The notes: generated by a model not told the origin, from the sequence alone. Positions 55,373 to 63,863 are shown, counted from the first letter of the stretch. The stretch is 64,000 bases of DNA from Methylobacterium sp. PvR107 (GCF_017833295.1 NZ_JAFIBW010000001.1:4987501-5051500), one strand, 5' to 3'. Numbers and translations are program-made.

Positions 55373-55397
55373 GATGCCAGAGGACCGCCTTTATTCC
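55373..55397 (-). promoter_or_regulatory. GGAAT-N15-GCATC promoter of DUF305 and beta-propeller
   Basis: On the minus strand GGAATAAA begins at 55397 and GCATC at 55377, exactly 20 bases on, with the DUF305 start 34 bases further. One of four identical-spacing copies in this region. The likely -35 and -10 elements of an ECF sigma factor. Confidence 0.7.
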
Positions 55398-55454
55398 GCG
55401 GCGGGGCCGAAAAAGCGTTCGCGCCGATGGGATCGCCTTTTTTCGTGTGTCAGC

Positions 55455-55479
55455 GGAATAAAGGCGCCCGTTTCGCATC
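55455..55479 (+). promoter_or_regulatory. GGAAT-N15-GCATC promoter of the ECF operon
   Basis: GGAATAAA at 55455 and GCATC at 55475, 42 bases before the COG4315 gene that heads the ECF operon. Together with the divergent copy it forms a perfect 13-bp inverted repeat (55387-55399 with 55453-55465, GCCTTTATTCCGC and inverse). Confidence 0.7.
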
Positions 55480-55520
55480 CCTCCCGATGCGGTCATGCTC
55501 GACCGCGGGAGACTTCACCC

Positions 55521-55904
55521 ATGCGCAATCTGCTGATCCGCACCGCCTTCGCGGCTATCGCCTTCTCCGCCGTGGCCGCCCAGGCCGCCGCGCCCGCCAT
55601 GACGGCCGAGACCGCCAAGGGGCCGGCGCTCGTGGATGCCAAGAGCATGACCCTCTACACCTTTGACAAGGACATGGGCGGCAAGTCGATGTGCAACGGC
55701 CCCTGCGCCGCCAACTGGCCGGCCCTGACGGCTGCCTCCGGATCGGCGGCCTCCGGCGATTGGACGACGGTGACCCGGGACGACGGCACGATGCAGTGGG
55801 CCTACAAGGGCAAGCCGCTCTACACCTTCGCCAAGGACACCAAGCCGGGCGACACCACCGGTGACGGCTTCCTCAACGGTGCGTGGCACATCGCAAAGCC
55901 CTGA
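55521..55904 (+). CDS. COG4315 exported repeat protein
   Basis: 127 residues with a Sec signal peptide (1-23) and two copies of the secreted repeat: LYTFDKDMGGKSMCNGPCAA with NWPAL, then YKGKPLYTFAKDTKPGDTTG and DGFLNGAWHIAKP. The CNGxC pair may bind metal or form a disulfide. Role unknown; the family is often under envelope-stress ECF control. Seven bases before the ECF sigma gene. Confidence 0.87.
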   Translation: MRNLLIRTAFAAIAFSAVAAQAAAPAMTAETAKGPALVDAKSMTLYTFDKDMGGKSMCNGPCAANWPALTAASGSAASGDWTTVTRDDGTMQWAYKGKPLYTFAKDTKPGDTTGDGFLNGAWHIAKP

Positions 55905-55911
55905 TCGGTGA

Positions 55912-56457
55912 ATGCCCGGATCGGCTCCCTCTGATTGGGACACGTCGTTGGACGAGATCGCCCCCCTGATCGAACCGCAGATCCCGGCCCTGCGGCGCTA
56001 CGCGGTCGCGCTTCTTCGGGATCGCGAAGCGGCGGACGACCTCGTCCAGGACACCCTGGAGCGGGCATTGTCCGCCTGGTCCGGGCGTCGCCGCGACGGC
56101 GACCTGCGGGCGTGGTTGTTCACGATCGAGCGCAACCTGTTCCTCGCCGCCGTCCGACGCCGGGGCCGGCGCGGCGCCGATCTCGGCGCGGAAGCGTTGG
56201 AGCAGGTGCCCGATCCGAGCGCCGACCCGGGGGCAGCTTTGGGAGCCCGTGACGTACTCGCAGGGCTCGACACCCTGCCCGAGGAGCAGCGCTCGGTGTT
56301 GCTCCTCGTGGCGGTGGAGGACCTGTCCTATGCCGAAGCGGCACAGGTGCTCGGGGTGCCGCTCGGCACGGTGATGTCACGATTGAGCCGGGCGCGCACG
56401 CGGATGCGCGGATTTGTGGAGACGGGCAGGACAGGCCTGCTGAGGAGGGTTAAATGA
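55912..56457 (+). CDS. ECF-type RNA polymerase sigma factor
   Basis: 181 residues. Region 2 with LRRYAVALLRDREAADDLVQ and DTLERAL, WLFTIERNLF, then region 4 with LPEEQRSVLLLVAVEDLSYA, EAAQVLGVPLGTVMSRLSRAR. It directs transcription of an extracytoplasmic-stress regulon. The overlapping anti-sigma gene and the shared promoters around it suggest it drives the module 53454-62426. Confidence 0.93.
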   Translation: MPGSAPSDWDTSLDEIAPLIEPQIPALRRYAVALLRDREAADDLVQDTLERALSAWSGRRRDGDLRAWLFTIERNLFLAAVRRRGRRGADLGAEALEQVPDPSADPGAALGARDVLAGLDTLPEEQRSVLLLVAVEDLSYAEAAQVLGVPLGTVMSRLSRARTRMRGFVETGRTGLLRRVK

Positions 56458-57263
56458 GCGGGGATCCGCGCCCGGTCGGCGAGGACGATCTGCACGGCCT
56501 GATCGACGGCCGCCTTGAACCGGAGCGGCAGGCGCTGGTCGAGGCGTGGCTCGTGGGGAACCCCGCGCGTGCGGCTGAAGTCTCGACGGACCGAGTTCTG
56601 CGCGAGCGCCTGCGCGCCCGCCTCGCGCCGATCGCCGAGGAGGCGATCCCGGCGCGACTGCGGGTGGCCAACATCCGCTCGCGACACCTGTACCCTGGCG
56701 CACGCTGGTTCCCCATGGCGGCTGCGGCCGTGCTCTGCCTCGCGCTCGGCAGTGCCGGCGGCTGGGTTGGCCATGCCCTGCACGGTGTGCCCGCGGCGGC
56801 GGCGGTGGCGGAGGCACCGGCGACGCAGGACGCGGTCGCAGCCTTCCGCACCTTCGTGGTCGAGGCGGTGCATCCGGTGGAGGTGCGCGCCGACGAGAAG
56901 CCCCACCTCGTGACGTGGCTCTCGAAGCGTCTCGGTCACGCGGTCGCGGCCCCCGACCTCTCGGCGCAGGGCTTCCGGCTGATGGGCGGGCGCCTGTTGC
57001 CGGCCGGCACCGAGCCCGCGGCGATGTTGATGTACGACGACGACCGCGGCACCCGGCTGACGCTCTACAGCCGCGTCGGTGACGGCGACGGCCGCACGCT
57101 CTTCCGCTTCGCCCGCGAGGGCGACATCGCTGCCTTCTCCTGGGTCGATGGTGGCATGTCATACGTCGTCACCGGCCGCACCGACGAGGCCCGGCTGCTC
57201 TCCGTCGCGCAGGCGGTCGATGCGCACGTCCGCGGCCTCGCGCCGGATCGTCGGCAGCCATGA
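56454..57263 (+). CDS. membrane anti-sigma factor
   Basis: 269 residues, ATGA overlap with the sigma gene. N-terminal anti-sigma domain (DLHGLIDGRLEPERQALVEAW without a zinc HxxxCxxC motif), one TM helix at about 85-107, and a periplasmic sensor domain (EKPHLVTWLSKRLGHAV; GFRLMGGRLLPAGTEPAAML). It should hold the sigma factor at the membrane and release it on an envelope signal. Confidence 0.88.
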   Translation: MSGDPRPVGEDDLHGLIDGRLEPERQALVEAWLVGNPARAAEVSTDRVLRERLRARLAPIAEEAIPARLRVANIRSRHLYPGARWFPMAAAAVLCLALGSAGGWVGHALHGVPAAAAVAEAPATQDAVAAFRTFVVEAVHPVEVRADEKPHLVTWLSKRLGHAVAAPDLSAQGFRLMGGRLLPAGTEPAAMLMYDDDRGTRLTLYSRVGDGDGRTLFRFAREGDIAAFSWVDGGMSYVVTGRTDEARLLSVAQAVDAHVRGLAPDRRQP

Positions 57264-58150
57264 CCCTCGATCAGCTTCGCATCTTCGTGGCGGTGGCCGA
57301 GCGACAGCACGTGACGCGGGCCGCCGAGGCGCTGAACCTCGTCCAGTCGGCGGTCAGCACGGCGATCGCCAACATCGAGGGGCGGCACGCGACGAAGCTG
57401 TTTCACCGGGTTGGCCGCGGGATCGAGCTGACCGAAGCAGGGCGCGTGTTCCTCGTCGAGGCCCGCGCCGTGCTCGCCCGGGCCGAGGCCGCCGAACTTG
57501 TGCTCGCCGACCTCAGCGGCCTACGACGCGGGACGCTGGCGCTTTTTGCCAGCCAGACCATCGCCAGCGACTGGCTGCCTCGCCACCTCGTCGCCTTCCG
57601 CCGGGCCTACCCTGAGATCGCTATCCGGTTGGCGGTGGGCAACACCACCGACGCCGCCGACGCGGTGCGCGCGGGGCAGGCCGAACTCGGCTTCGTCGAG
57701 GGGGCGCTGGACGACCCGACGCTCGCAAGCACGACCATCGCCCAGGACAAACTCGTCCTCGTGGTCGCCCCAAACCATCCCTTCGCCGGGGCGGCTGCAC
57801 TCGCACCCGAAGACCTCGCCGGGGCCGACTGGGTGCTGCGCGAAGCGGGATCGGGAACCCGCTCGGCCTTCGAGGCGACCCTGGGTGCGGCCGGCCTTGC
57901 CGCGGCCCAGCTCCGGGTCATGCTCGAACTGCCCTCGAACGAGGCAGTGCGCGCCGCCGTCGAGGCCGGGGGCGGGGCCGCCGTCCTGTCCGAGACCGTG
58001 GTCGCCGCAGCGCTTCGAACCGGGACCCTGGTGCGGGCGGCGTTCGACTTACCGAGCCGGCCGTTCCGGGTGCTGCGCCACAAGGAGCGCTACCGCAGCC
58101 GGGCCGCCGACGCGCTTCTCGACCTGATCGCGACGGCGAACATCAAATGA
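57260..58150 (+). CDS. LysR-family regulator (CysL/YeiE-like)
   Basis: 296 residues: an N-terminal LysR helix-turn-helix (LDQLRIFVAVAERQHVTRAAE, VQSAVSTAIANIEGRHATKL apart from single residues) and a substrate-binding domain ending FRVLRHKERYRSRAADALLD. The end of the protein is like the CysL/YeiE branch, in which YeiE controls the exporter gene yeiH in response to sulfite. ATGA overlap with both neighbours. A sulfite-type ligand is inference from branch and context. Confidence 0.85.
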   Translation: MTLDQLRIFVAVAERQHVTRAAEALNLVQSAVSTAIANIEGRHATKLFHRVGRGIELTEAGRVFLVEARAVLARAEAAELVLADLSGLRRGTLALFASQTIASDWLPRHLVAFRRAYPEIAIRLAVGNTTDAADAVRAGQAELGFVEGALDDPTLASTTIAQDKLVLVVAPNHPFAGAAALAPEDLAGADWVLREAGSGTRSAFEATLGAAGLAAAQLRVMLELPSNEAVRAAVEAGGGAAVLSETVVAAALRTGTLVRAAFDLPSRPFRVLRHKERYRSRAADALLDLIATANIK

Positions 58151-58518
58151 GCGAGCCCGCGAAACCAGTGCCCCCCGACGACCCGCGGGTGAGGCTCGCC
58201 GAGGACCGGACGGTGCTGGCAGCCGAGCGTACGTTCGTGGCGTGGCTTCGAACCGGGCTCGCCTTTCTGGGCGTCGGCTTGGCCGCGCAGCGCTTCCTGC
58301 GGGAGGTGCTGGCGGTCTGGCCGCTGAAGGTGCTGTCGCTCACGTTGATCGGCTGCGCGCTTGCCTCGTTCGCCGGCGCCGCATGGCGGGACCGGGCGAT
58401 CCGGGCGCGTCTCGCCCATGCCGAGATCCCGATGATGCCGCGCATCCTCACCATCGGGATCGCGGCCTTGCTGATCGCGATCTCGGGCCTCGCGGCCACC
58501 GCCTTGCTCTGGGCGTGA
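58147..58518 (+). CDS. DUF202 (YidH-like) membrane protein
   Basis: 123 residues with three hydrophobic helices and the DUF202 signature DRTVLAAERTFVAWLRTGLA. Function unknown. The ATGA overlap places it last in the five-gene operon 55521-58518. Confidence 0.88.
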   Translation: MSEPAKPVPPDDPRVRLAEDRTVLAAERTFVAWLRTGLAFLGVGLAAQRFLREVLAVWPLKVLSLTLIGCALASFAGAAWRDRAIRARLAHAEIPMMPRILTIGIAALLIAISGLAATALLWA

Positions 58519-58521
58519 TGA

Positions 58522-59634
58522 TCAGGCCACGGTGACCCGCACCCGGTGCCATGCGGCGCTAAGGTAGCCCTTGTAGTTCCAGGTGTCGTCGGGGGCGGCC
58601 GGCTGGGTCTGGCCGGCGGAGTCCCAGGCCCGCACCGCAAGTTCGTGCTCGCCGGCCGTCAGCTCGCGCTCGATCTCCCAGAATGTCCACGCGTAGGGCG
58701 CGTCGGCATCGCGGTCGATCCGGGCCTGCGCCCAGCTGCGGCCGCCATCCGTCGAGACGTCGACGCGGGCGACCGCGCGGTCGCTGGCGATGGCATAGCC
58801 GCGGATCGCGTGCCGGCCGGCCTTCAACGCCGCGCCGCGGGCGGGCTCGCAGATCGCGCTGTTGAGCGGCATCGCCTCGATGGTGATGCCGTGGGCGGGG
58901 TCCGCGGTCTCGGCCGTCACGTCGGGCGGAAACAGCTTGTAGTCGTCGGCCTGCATCGGGTTGTCGGAGGGCCGGTCCTGCACCGTGATCCGGGCGAGCC
59001 ATTTCGGGCTGCGGATGCCGGCAAATCCCGGCACCACCACGCGCAACGGATGGCCGTGCTCGGGGGCGAGAGGCTCGCCGTTCATCGCGAAGGCAAGCAG
59101 CGTCTCGGGCGCCAGCGCCTTGGCGAGCGGGATCGAGGCGCCGAAGCGCGTGTCCGTGTCCGCGATCCGGTCGTGGCTCTCGAAGGCGACGTAGCGCTCT
59201 TCATCTGCATCGATGCCGGCCGCGCGCAGCACCTCGGCGAGCCGCACGCCGGTCCATTCCGCGTTGCCGATGGCACCGGGCGCCCACGGGTCACCGGAGA
59301 CCGGCGCCACCGCCAGCATGTCGGCCCGTCTGTTGCCGGCGCATTGCATCACCGCCGTGACGGTGGCGTGCGCAAAGCGCGCCTTGAGTTCCGCGAGGGA
59401 GAGTTCGAGCGGCATGGTGACCATGCCATCTACCGTCAGGCGGTAGCTGTCGGCGTCGAGGTCCGGGATGTCGCCGTGGCTGCGGACGTAGAAGTCGGCC
59501 TGTTCGGTGAGGAACGCCGCCCGCAGGCGATCGAGCGGCGGCTCGGCGTTGTAGGGCGCCTTTCCGTGGACGATGAGGCGGTCCTTGCGCTGGAACAGGC
59601 GGAGCATGGGGTCTTTGTCCTGCGTACTTGACAT
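58522..59634 (-). CDS. sulfite oxidase-family molybdoenzyme, apparently cytoplasmic
   Basis: 370 residues. The sulfite oxidase fold with the molybdenum-ligating Cys in VMQCAGNRRADM (identical in pattern to eukaryotic and bacterial enzymes), HGHPLRVVVPGFAGIRSPKW and a C-terminal dimerisation domain. No Tat or Sec signal: the start MSSTQDKDPMLRLFQRKDRL is polar. It probably oxidises sulfite or a similar substrate in the cytoplasm; the electron acceptor is unknown. Confidence 0.85.
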   Translation of the reverse strand: MSSTQDKDPMLRLFQRKDRLIVHGKAPYNAEPPLDRLRAAFLTEQADFYVRSHGDIPDLDADSYRLTVDGMVTMPLELSLAELKARFAHATVTAVMQCAGNRRADMLAVAPVSGDPWAPGAIGNAEWTGVRLAEVLRAAGIDADEERYVAFESHDRIADTDTRFGASIPLAKALAPETLLAFAMNGEPLAPEHGHPLRVVVPGFAGIRSPKWLARITVQDRPSDNPMQADDYKLFPPDVTAETADPAHGITIEAMPLNSAICEPARGAALKAGRHAIRGYAIASDRAVARVDVSTDGGRSWAQARIDRDADAPYAWTFWEIERELTAGEHELAVRAWDSAGQTQPAAPDDTWNYKGYLSAAWHRVRVTVA

Positions 59635-59648
59635 GTCGACGACGAGAA

Positions 59649-59678
59649 CGCGCCGGGGGCGATAAGGCCCCCGGCGCG
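59649..59678. terminator. perfect 12-bp hairpin between the YncE-like and sulfite oxidase genes
   Basis: CGCGCCGGGGGC (59649-59660) and GCCCCCGGCGCG (59667-59678) pair perfectly around GATAAG. No T run follows. It lies seven bases after the stop of the upstream minus-strand gene and 15 before the next start, so it could attenuate, protect mRNA or set the ratio of the two products. Confidence 0.6.
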
Positions 59679-59685
59679 CGTCGCC

Positions 59686-60669
59686 TCAGGGCTTCATTGT
59701 CGAGACCACCGCATTCTTCGCGCGATCGACCACGGCGACGCTGAGATCGCGGTTGAGGACGTAGGCGCGGGCGTTGTCGGCCGAGAACGCGATCGCCTGG
59801 CGCGGCTCGTTCAGGCCGGTCACCGTGGCGACAACCTTGAGGGTGCCGGTGTCGATCACTGAGAGTGAGTTGTCCTTGAGGTTGCCGGAATAGACGAAGC
59901 GACCGTCCGGTGTCAGTGCGGCTCCGTAGGGGTCCTTGCCCACCTCCACCTCGGAGGTGACTTTGCGGGCGGCGATATCGACCACGCCGATGGTATTGCG
60001 GCCGCTGTTGGCGGCAAACAGCGTCTTGCCGTCCTTGGTGATCGAGATGGCGCGCAGCTTGTCGAACCCAGCGATCTCGCCGGTGATCTTGTTGGTGGCG
60101 GTATCGACCAACGTGATTTTGTCGCCGAGGAAGTTCGTCACGAACACGGTCTTGCCGTCGGGCGACAGCTTCACGCCCTGGCGCGGCTGCGCGAAGCCGG
60201 GAATCACGGCATCTGCCAGCATAGTCTTGGTGTCGAACACGGTCAGCGTGCTCGCGGCCTCGTTGTTGACGTAGAGCTTGCCCCCGTCGGCCGAGAGCAC
60301 GGTGCCGAAGACCCCGGGCCCGGCGGCGAGAACGCCGGCTTCCTTGCCGGTGCCGGTCTCGTAGACCGTGATCCGGCCGGTGCCGCTGTCGGAGACGTAG
60401 AAGCGGGCGCCGTCCGGCGCGAACACGATGTTGCGCGGCGTGACGAAGCCGTCGAGGCGGCGCAGCACCGTGCCCTTGGCGACGTCGTAGACGACGACGG
60501 CGCTCTCCTCGCTGTTCGATACAGCGGCGACGGTCCCGGCAGCGTTCAGCGCCAAGGCGTTGTTCTTGATCGCGCCGTCGAAACCAGCGGCGGACCCGGG
60601 CTGGCCCTGGGCGAGAAGCAAGGCAGCTCCGGCGAGGAAGGCGCGGAGACTGGTGCGGATATGGGTCAT
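59686..60669 (-). CDS. YncE-like beta-propeller protein, exported
   Basis: 327 residues with a signal peptide (1-27) and about seven repeated blades (for example GARFYVSDSGTGRITVYETG; GKTVFVTNFLGDKITLVDTA; GRFVYSGNLKDNSLSVIDTG). Periplasmic, ligand unknown. Preceded by the GGAAT promoter at 60785-60809. It is a paralogue of the 478-residue propeller at 53454, without that protein's C-terminal extension. Confidence 0.87.
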   Translation of the reverse strand: MTHIRTSLRAFLAGAALLLAQGQPGSAAGFDGAIKNNALALNAAGTVAAVSNSEESAVVVYDVAKGTVLRRLDGFVTPRNIVFAPDGARFYVSDSGTGRITVYETGTGKEAGVLAAGPGVFGTVLSADGGKLYVNNEAASTLTVFDTKTMLADAVIPGFAQPRQGVKLSPDGKTVFVTNFLGDKITLVDTATNKITGEIAGFDKLRAISITKDGKTLFAANSGRNTIGVVDIAARKVTSEVEVGKDPYGAALTPDGRFVYSGNLKDNSLSVIDTGTLKVVATVTGLNEPRQAIAFSADNARAYVLNRDLSVAVVDRAKNAVVSTMKP

Positions 60670-60784
60670 GAAGCGGGTCTCTTGGGCATGCGCGCTCGTT
60701 CGGCGGCCGGGGCCAGCCGTGCGGGCGGGTTCGAAATCGGATTGCGTCGTGCGGGACCGGTCCGGCCATGCATCGCCTTAAGGA

Positions 60785-60809
60785 GATGCCAGCGAGGGCG
60801 GTCTATTCC
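60785..60809 (-). promoter_or_regulatory. GGAAT-N15-GCATC promoter of the YncE-like gene
   Basis: On the minus strand GGAATAGA begins at 60809 and GCATC at 60789, the same 20-base offset as the other three copies. The gene starts 116 bases downstream. Confidence 0.65.
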
Positions 60810-60852
60810 CCGAGGCCGGCGAAAAAACGCGGCGGCCTCGGGATTCGGGAGT

Positions 60853-61191
60853 TCAGGGGGTCGGCTTCAACGCCGTGAGGTAGTCGACGATGGTCTGCAC
60901 GTCGGCCTGATCGACCGGAGCCTTGTAGATGTGGACCATCTTGTTCACGGTCTCGGTCCACTGCGCCTTCGTGAGCTTGGGCTGGGTCAACACCATCCCG
61001 GCCGAATGGCAGGCGAGGCAGTTGTTGTTGACCGCCTCGGCCCCGGGCCCGTCGGGGAAGATCCGGTCGGAGGTCGGCATCTCGATCGATTGCGAGGTGA
61101 AGCGCATCGGCTCGGGAGCCGGGGCGGCGAGCGCCACCAGGGGAGACAGTATGAGCGCGACGCTGAGGGCTGCAGAGCGGATCGGGGTCAT
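60853..61191 (-). CDS. cytochrome c, probable SorB-like partner
   Basis: 112 residues with a Sec signal peptide (MTPIRSAALSVALILSPLVA then LAAPAP) and one haem-binding site, NNCLACHSAGM; the distal Met may be MVLTQPKL or the Met near VNKMVHIYKAP. It follows the SorA-like gene by 11 bases, as sorB follows sorA in sulfite dehydrogenases, so it likely accepts electrons from that enzyme. Confidence 0.85.
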   Translation of the reverse strand: MTPIRSAALSVALILSPLVALAAPAPEPMRFTSQSIEMPTSDRIFPDGPGAEAVNNNCLACHSAGMVLTQPKLTKAQWTETVNKMVHIYKAPVDQADVQTIVDYLTALKPTP

Positions 61192-61202
61192 GGCTGTTCT
61201 CC

Positions 61203-62426
61203 TCAAGCGGCCTGGAAGGACACGGTTTCTATACCGTTCTGCATGAAGCCGGCCCCGTTCCAGACCCGGTCCGTGGGCTGCGCGACGCCGTTGGTGTTGG
61301 TGCAGCGGACCTTCACCGTGTGGGTGCCGGCGGCCAACGCCGGCAGGCTGCCCTCGAAGCGGCGGAAGCTGTAGGGGCCCTCGTCCGCGCCGAGCTGTGC
61401 TGGAAACCACGTCGCGCCGCCGTCGCCGGAGAAGTCGACCGCCTTCACCCCGCAATCGCCGCCGAAAGCGATGCCGCGCAACGCCACCGGCGCGCCGGCC
61501 GTCACCTTGGCGCCATCCTGCAGGTTGGTGACGAACGAGCGCGGTACCATCTTGTTGATCGGCACCGTCTTGAAGCCGGTCTGGCCGGGCTTGATGTTGG
61601 CGCCCGGCACGTCCGGGATGCGGTAGGCGGTCTTCATCCAGTACTGGTCGTCGGGCTTGTCCAGCACCTCGATCTCCGACAACATCTTGACCCAGTAGGT
61701 CGAGTACCAGCCCGGCACCACGAGGCGAAGCGGGAAGCCGTTGAGAAGCGGCAATTGCTCGCCGTTCATCGCGTAGGCGATCATCACCTCACCGTCGTTG
61801 GCGTGGTCGAGATCGAGCGACTTCTTGAAGTCCGGCGCGTCGTCCACGACCGGCTCATCGAGGCCGCTGAAGCGCACCTGCACGGCACCGGCCTTCACCC
61901 CGGCCTTTTCGAGCACGTCCTTGAGGCGCACCCCGGTCCAGCGGGCGTTTCCCATCGAGCCGTTGGCCCATTGCGCGCCGGGAACCCGCGGCTCGAACAG
62001 CCCGCGGGAGTTGCCCGAGCACTGGTTGACCGCGGCGATCTCGAAGCGCGGCAGGCCGGCGATGGCATCGAGGGAGAGCGAGAGCTCCTTCTCGACATGA
62101 CCGTGGACCTTGAGACGGAAGGTGCCGGCATCAACCTCGGTTGGGATCGAGGCCCAGTGCCAGCGCACGTAGAAGCGGTCGTTGGGGGTGAACACGCCCT
62201 CATCGAACACCGCAAACGGCGTCTCCAGCAGCGGCGGATGGGTTCGCTGGAGGATCATCTCGCCCTTGCCGGGAAAGGCCGTCGTGAGATCCCGCACATC
62301 CGGGCCGCCGGGTAGCGGCAGCTTCACCGAGCCCGCGGCCCAGGCCGGCATCGCGGCGGCAAGGCTGCCGAGCCCGAGCCCGCCCAACAGGAGGCGGCGG
62401 TTCGTCGGTCTTTCCAATCCGTGCAT
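61203..62426 (-). CDS. Tat-exported sulfite dehydrogenase, molybdenum subunit (SorA-like)
   Basis: 407 residues from the ATG at 62426, preceded by GGGAGAG. N-terminal twin-arginine signal (TNRRLLLGGLGLGSLAAAMP). The molybdopterin domain has FYVRWHWASIPTEV, the Mo-ligating Cys in NQCSGNSRGLFEP and LRLVVPGWYSTYWVKML; a C-terminal dimerisation domain follows. It oxidises sulfite to sulfate in the periplasm, passing electrons to cytochrome c. A TTG at 62441 is a less likely start. Confidence 0.9.
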   Translation of the reverse strand: MHGLERPTNRRLLLGGLGLGSLAAAMPAWAAGSVKLPLPGGPDVRDLTTAFPGKGEMILQRTHPPLLETPFAVFDEGVFTPNDRFYVRWHWASIPTEVDAGTFRLKVHGHVEKELSLSLDAIAGLPRFEIAAVNQCSGNSRGLFEPRVPGAQWANGSMGNARWTGVRLKDVLEKAGVKAGAVQVRFSGLDEPVVDDAPDFKKSLDLDHANDGEVMIAYAMNGEQLPLLNGFPLRLVVPGWYSTYWVKMLSEIEVLDKPDDQYWMKTAYRIPDVPGANIKPGQTGFKTVPINKMVPRSFVTNLQDGAKVTAGAPVALRGIAFGGDCGVKAVDFSGDGGATWFPAQLGADEGPYSFRRFEGSLPALAAGTHTVKVRCTNTNGVAQPTDRVWNGAGFMQNGIETVSFQAA

Positions 62427-62503
62427 GGTCTCTCCCTTCAAAGTTCGTCGGCGTCGATGCGTTCGAGGGCACCGGACCCGTGGCGATTCCTTGCGACTAG
62501 GGA

Positions 62504-62528
62504 GATGCTACGGGATGCGTTTAATTCC
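62504..62528 (-). promoter_or_regulatory. GGAAT-N15-GCATC promoter of the SorAB-like operon
   Basis: On the minus strand GGAATTAA begins at 62528 and GCATC at 62508, the same 20-base offset as the other copies, 78 bases before the SorA start. An internal GCATC occurs 9 bases earlier. The rest of the gap 62442-62622 shows nothing else. Confidence 0.65.
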
Positions 62529-62622
62529 CACCAACGGTCTTTCGCGATGCGAACGATCTCCCAATGCGATGATTTGAGAATTTTGGATCTCCGCGCCGGT
62601 GGTGCCAGATATCGTCTCGACG

Positions 62623-63855
62623 TCAGACCGCCGGTGCTTCGACAGGCGCGGTCCTGCGACACCCGAACAAGGCGTGACGCTCGGCGAAACCGCGAAGGGC
62701 GACAATGCCGAGCGGTTCGAGGGCATGCGCCAGGCCGTGGAGGAAGGTGTCGGTGGCGATCAGCGGCGTGTCGTAGGTCTTGCACAGGCGCTCGACGCGA
62801 GCGAGCACGTTGAGATCGCGGCCGATCGCCGTGAAGTCGACCCGGTCGCCGCCGCCGATATTGCCGTAGGCGACCTCCCCAACATGAAGTGCGACGCCGA
62901 CCTCAAAGGCAGCCCTGTCACCGTCGCGCAGGGTCGCAAGCGCATCGAGTGCGGCCTCGGCGGCACGCAAGGCGGCACGGCGCGCCTCGGCCTCGTCGCG
63001 ATCGGCATCGAACACGGCCAGCAGCCCGTCACCAATATACTTTAGCACCTCGCCGCCTTCCGCCTCGACGGCCGGCACGATGGCATCGAACATCCGGTTG
63101 AGGGCGGCCACGACATGGTCGGGGCTTTGCCGGTCGGACAGTTCACCGAACCCGCGCAGATCGGTCAGCATCATCGCGGCCCGCATGAGGCGTACGTCGC
63201 CGCGCCGCACTGTGCCGGCCAGGATTTGCCGCGCCGGGTCGCGCCCGACATAGGCGCTCAGGACCGCGCCAAGCATGTCGTCGAGCGCCTTGATTTCGAA
63301 CAGCAGCGAGAACGGCTCGACCAGCGCTAGCAACGTCTCGATCTCGATCGGCGTGAAGCCGCCCGGTCTCGCCGTGGCCCAGGAGGCGGCACCCATGCGT
63401 CCACGCGCGGCATGCAGCGGCGCGATGAGGTAGTCGGTCAGACCCTCGTTGCGAAGCTCGCCAAGCACGGGAAACGGCAGCGGCCCATCCCCGTCGAGAC
63501 GGCATTGGAGTGGGGTCCGCGTCTCGACCACGTGCTCGACGGTGTTGCCGTGGAAGGTCGGCGTGCCCTCGATGCCGTGGCGGCGACGCAGGGCTAGGCT
63601 CGACGTTCCTGGATGCCAGACGCGCATCACCCACCGGAACGACGGATGCAGGGTCGGCGCGTGGGTGGTGGCGCGGGCCAGCGGCAGGCCAAGCCCCGAG
63701 AGGCACGCACTGAACCCATCGAGAAGGGCTGCCGCGTCCACCGCTTCGCGACCCGGCCCCATCAACCATCCCGTCGCCTGCGCGACTGCCTCGGATGAAG
63801 ATTGGGACGAACGTGTCACGGCAATTCTTCCATCAAGGGGTCGGATCGATGCCAT
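62623..63855 (-). CDS. class III adenylate/guanylate cyclase
   Basis: 410 residues. An N-terminal GAF-like sensor region (about 40-195) precedes a class III cyclase domain: metal-binding Asp in AAMMLTDLRGFGELSD and in VLKYIGDGLLAVFDADRDEA, with TAIGRDLNVLARVE carrying the transition-state Asn and Arg. It makes cAMP or cGMP; the specificity residues do not decide. It starts eight bases after the stop of the partial exporter gene on the same strand, so they are probably one operon. Confidence 0.88.
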   Translation of the reverse strand: MASIRPLDGRIAVTRSSQSSSEAVAQATGWLMGPGREAVDAAALLDGFSACLSGLGLPLARATTHAPTLHPSFRWVMRVWHPGTSSLALRRRHGIEGTPTFHGNTVEHVVETRTPLQCRLDGDGPLPFPVLGELRNEGLTDYLIAPLHAARGRMGAASWATARPGGFTPIEIETLLALVEPFSLLFEIKALDDMLGAVLSAYVGRDPARQILAGTVRRGDVRLMRAAMMLTDLRGFGELSDRQSPDHVVAALNRMFDAIVPAVEAEGGEVLKYIGDGLLAVFDADRDEAEARRAALRAAEAALDALATLRDGDRAAFEVGVALHVGEVAYGNIGGGDRVDFTAIGRDLNVLARVERLCKTYDTPLIATDTFLHGLAHALEPLGIVALRGFAERHALFGCRRTAPVEAPAV

Positions 63856-63863
63856 AGCGTGGA

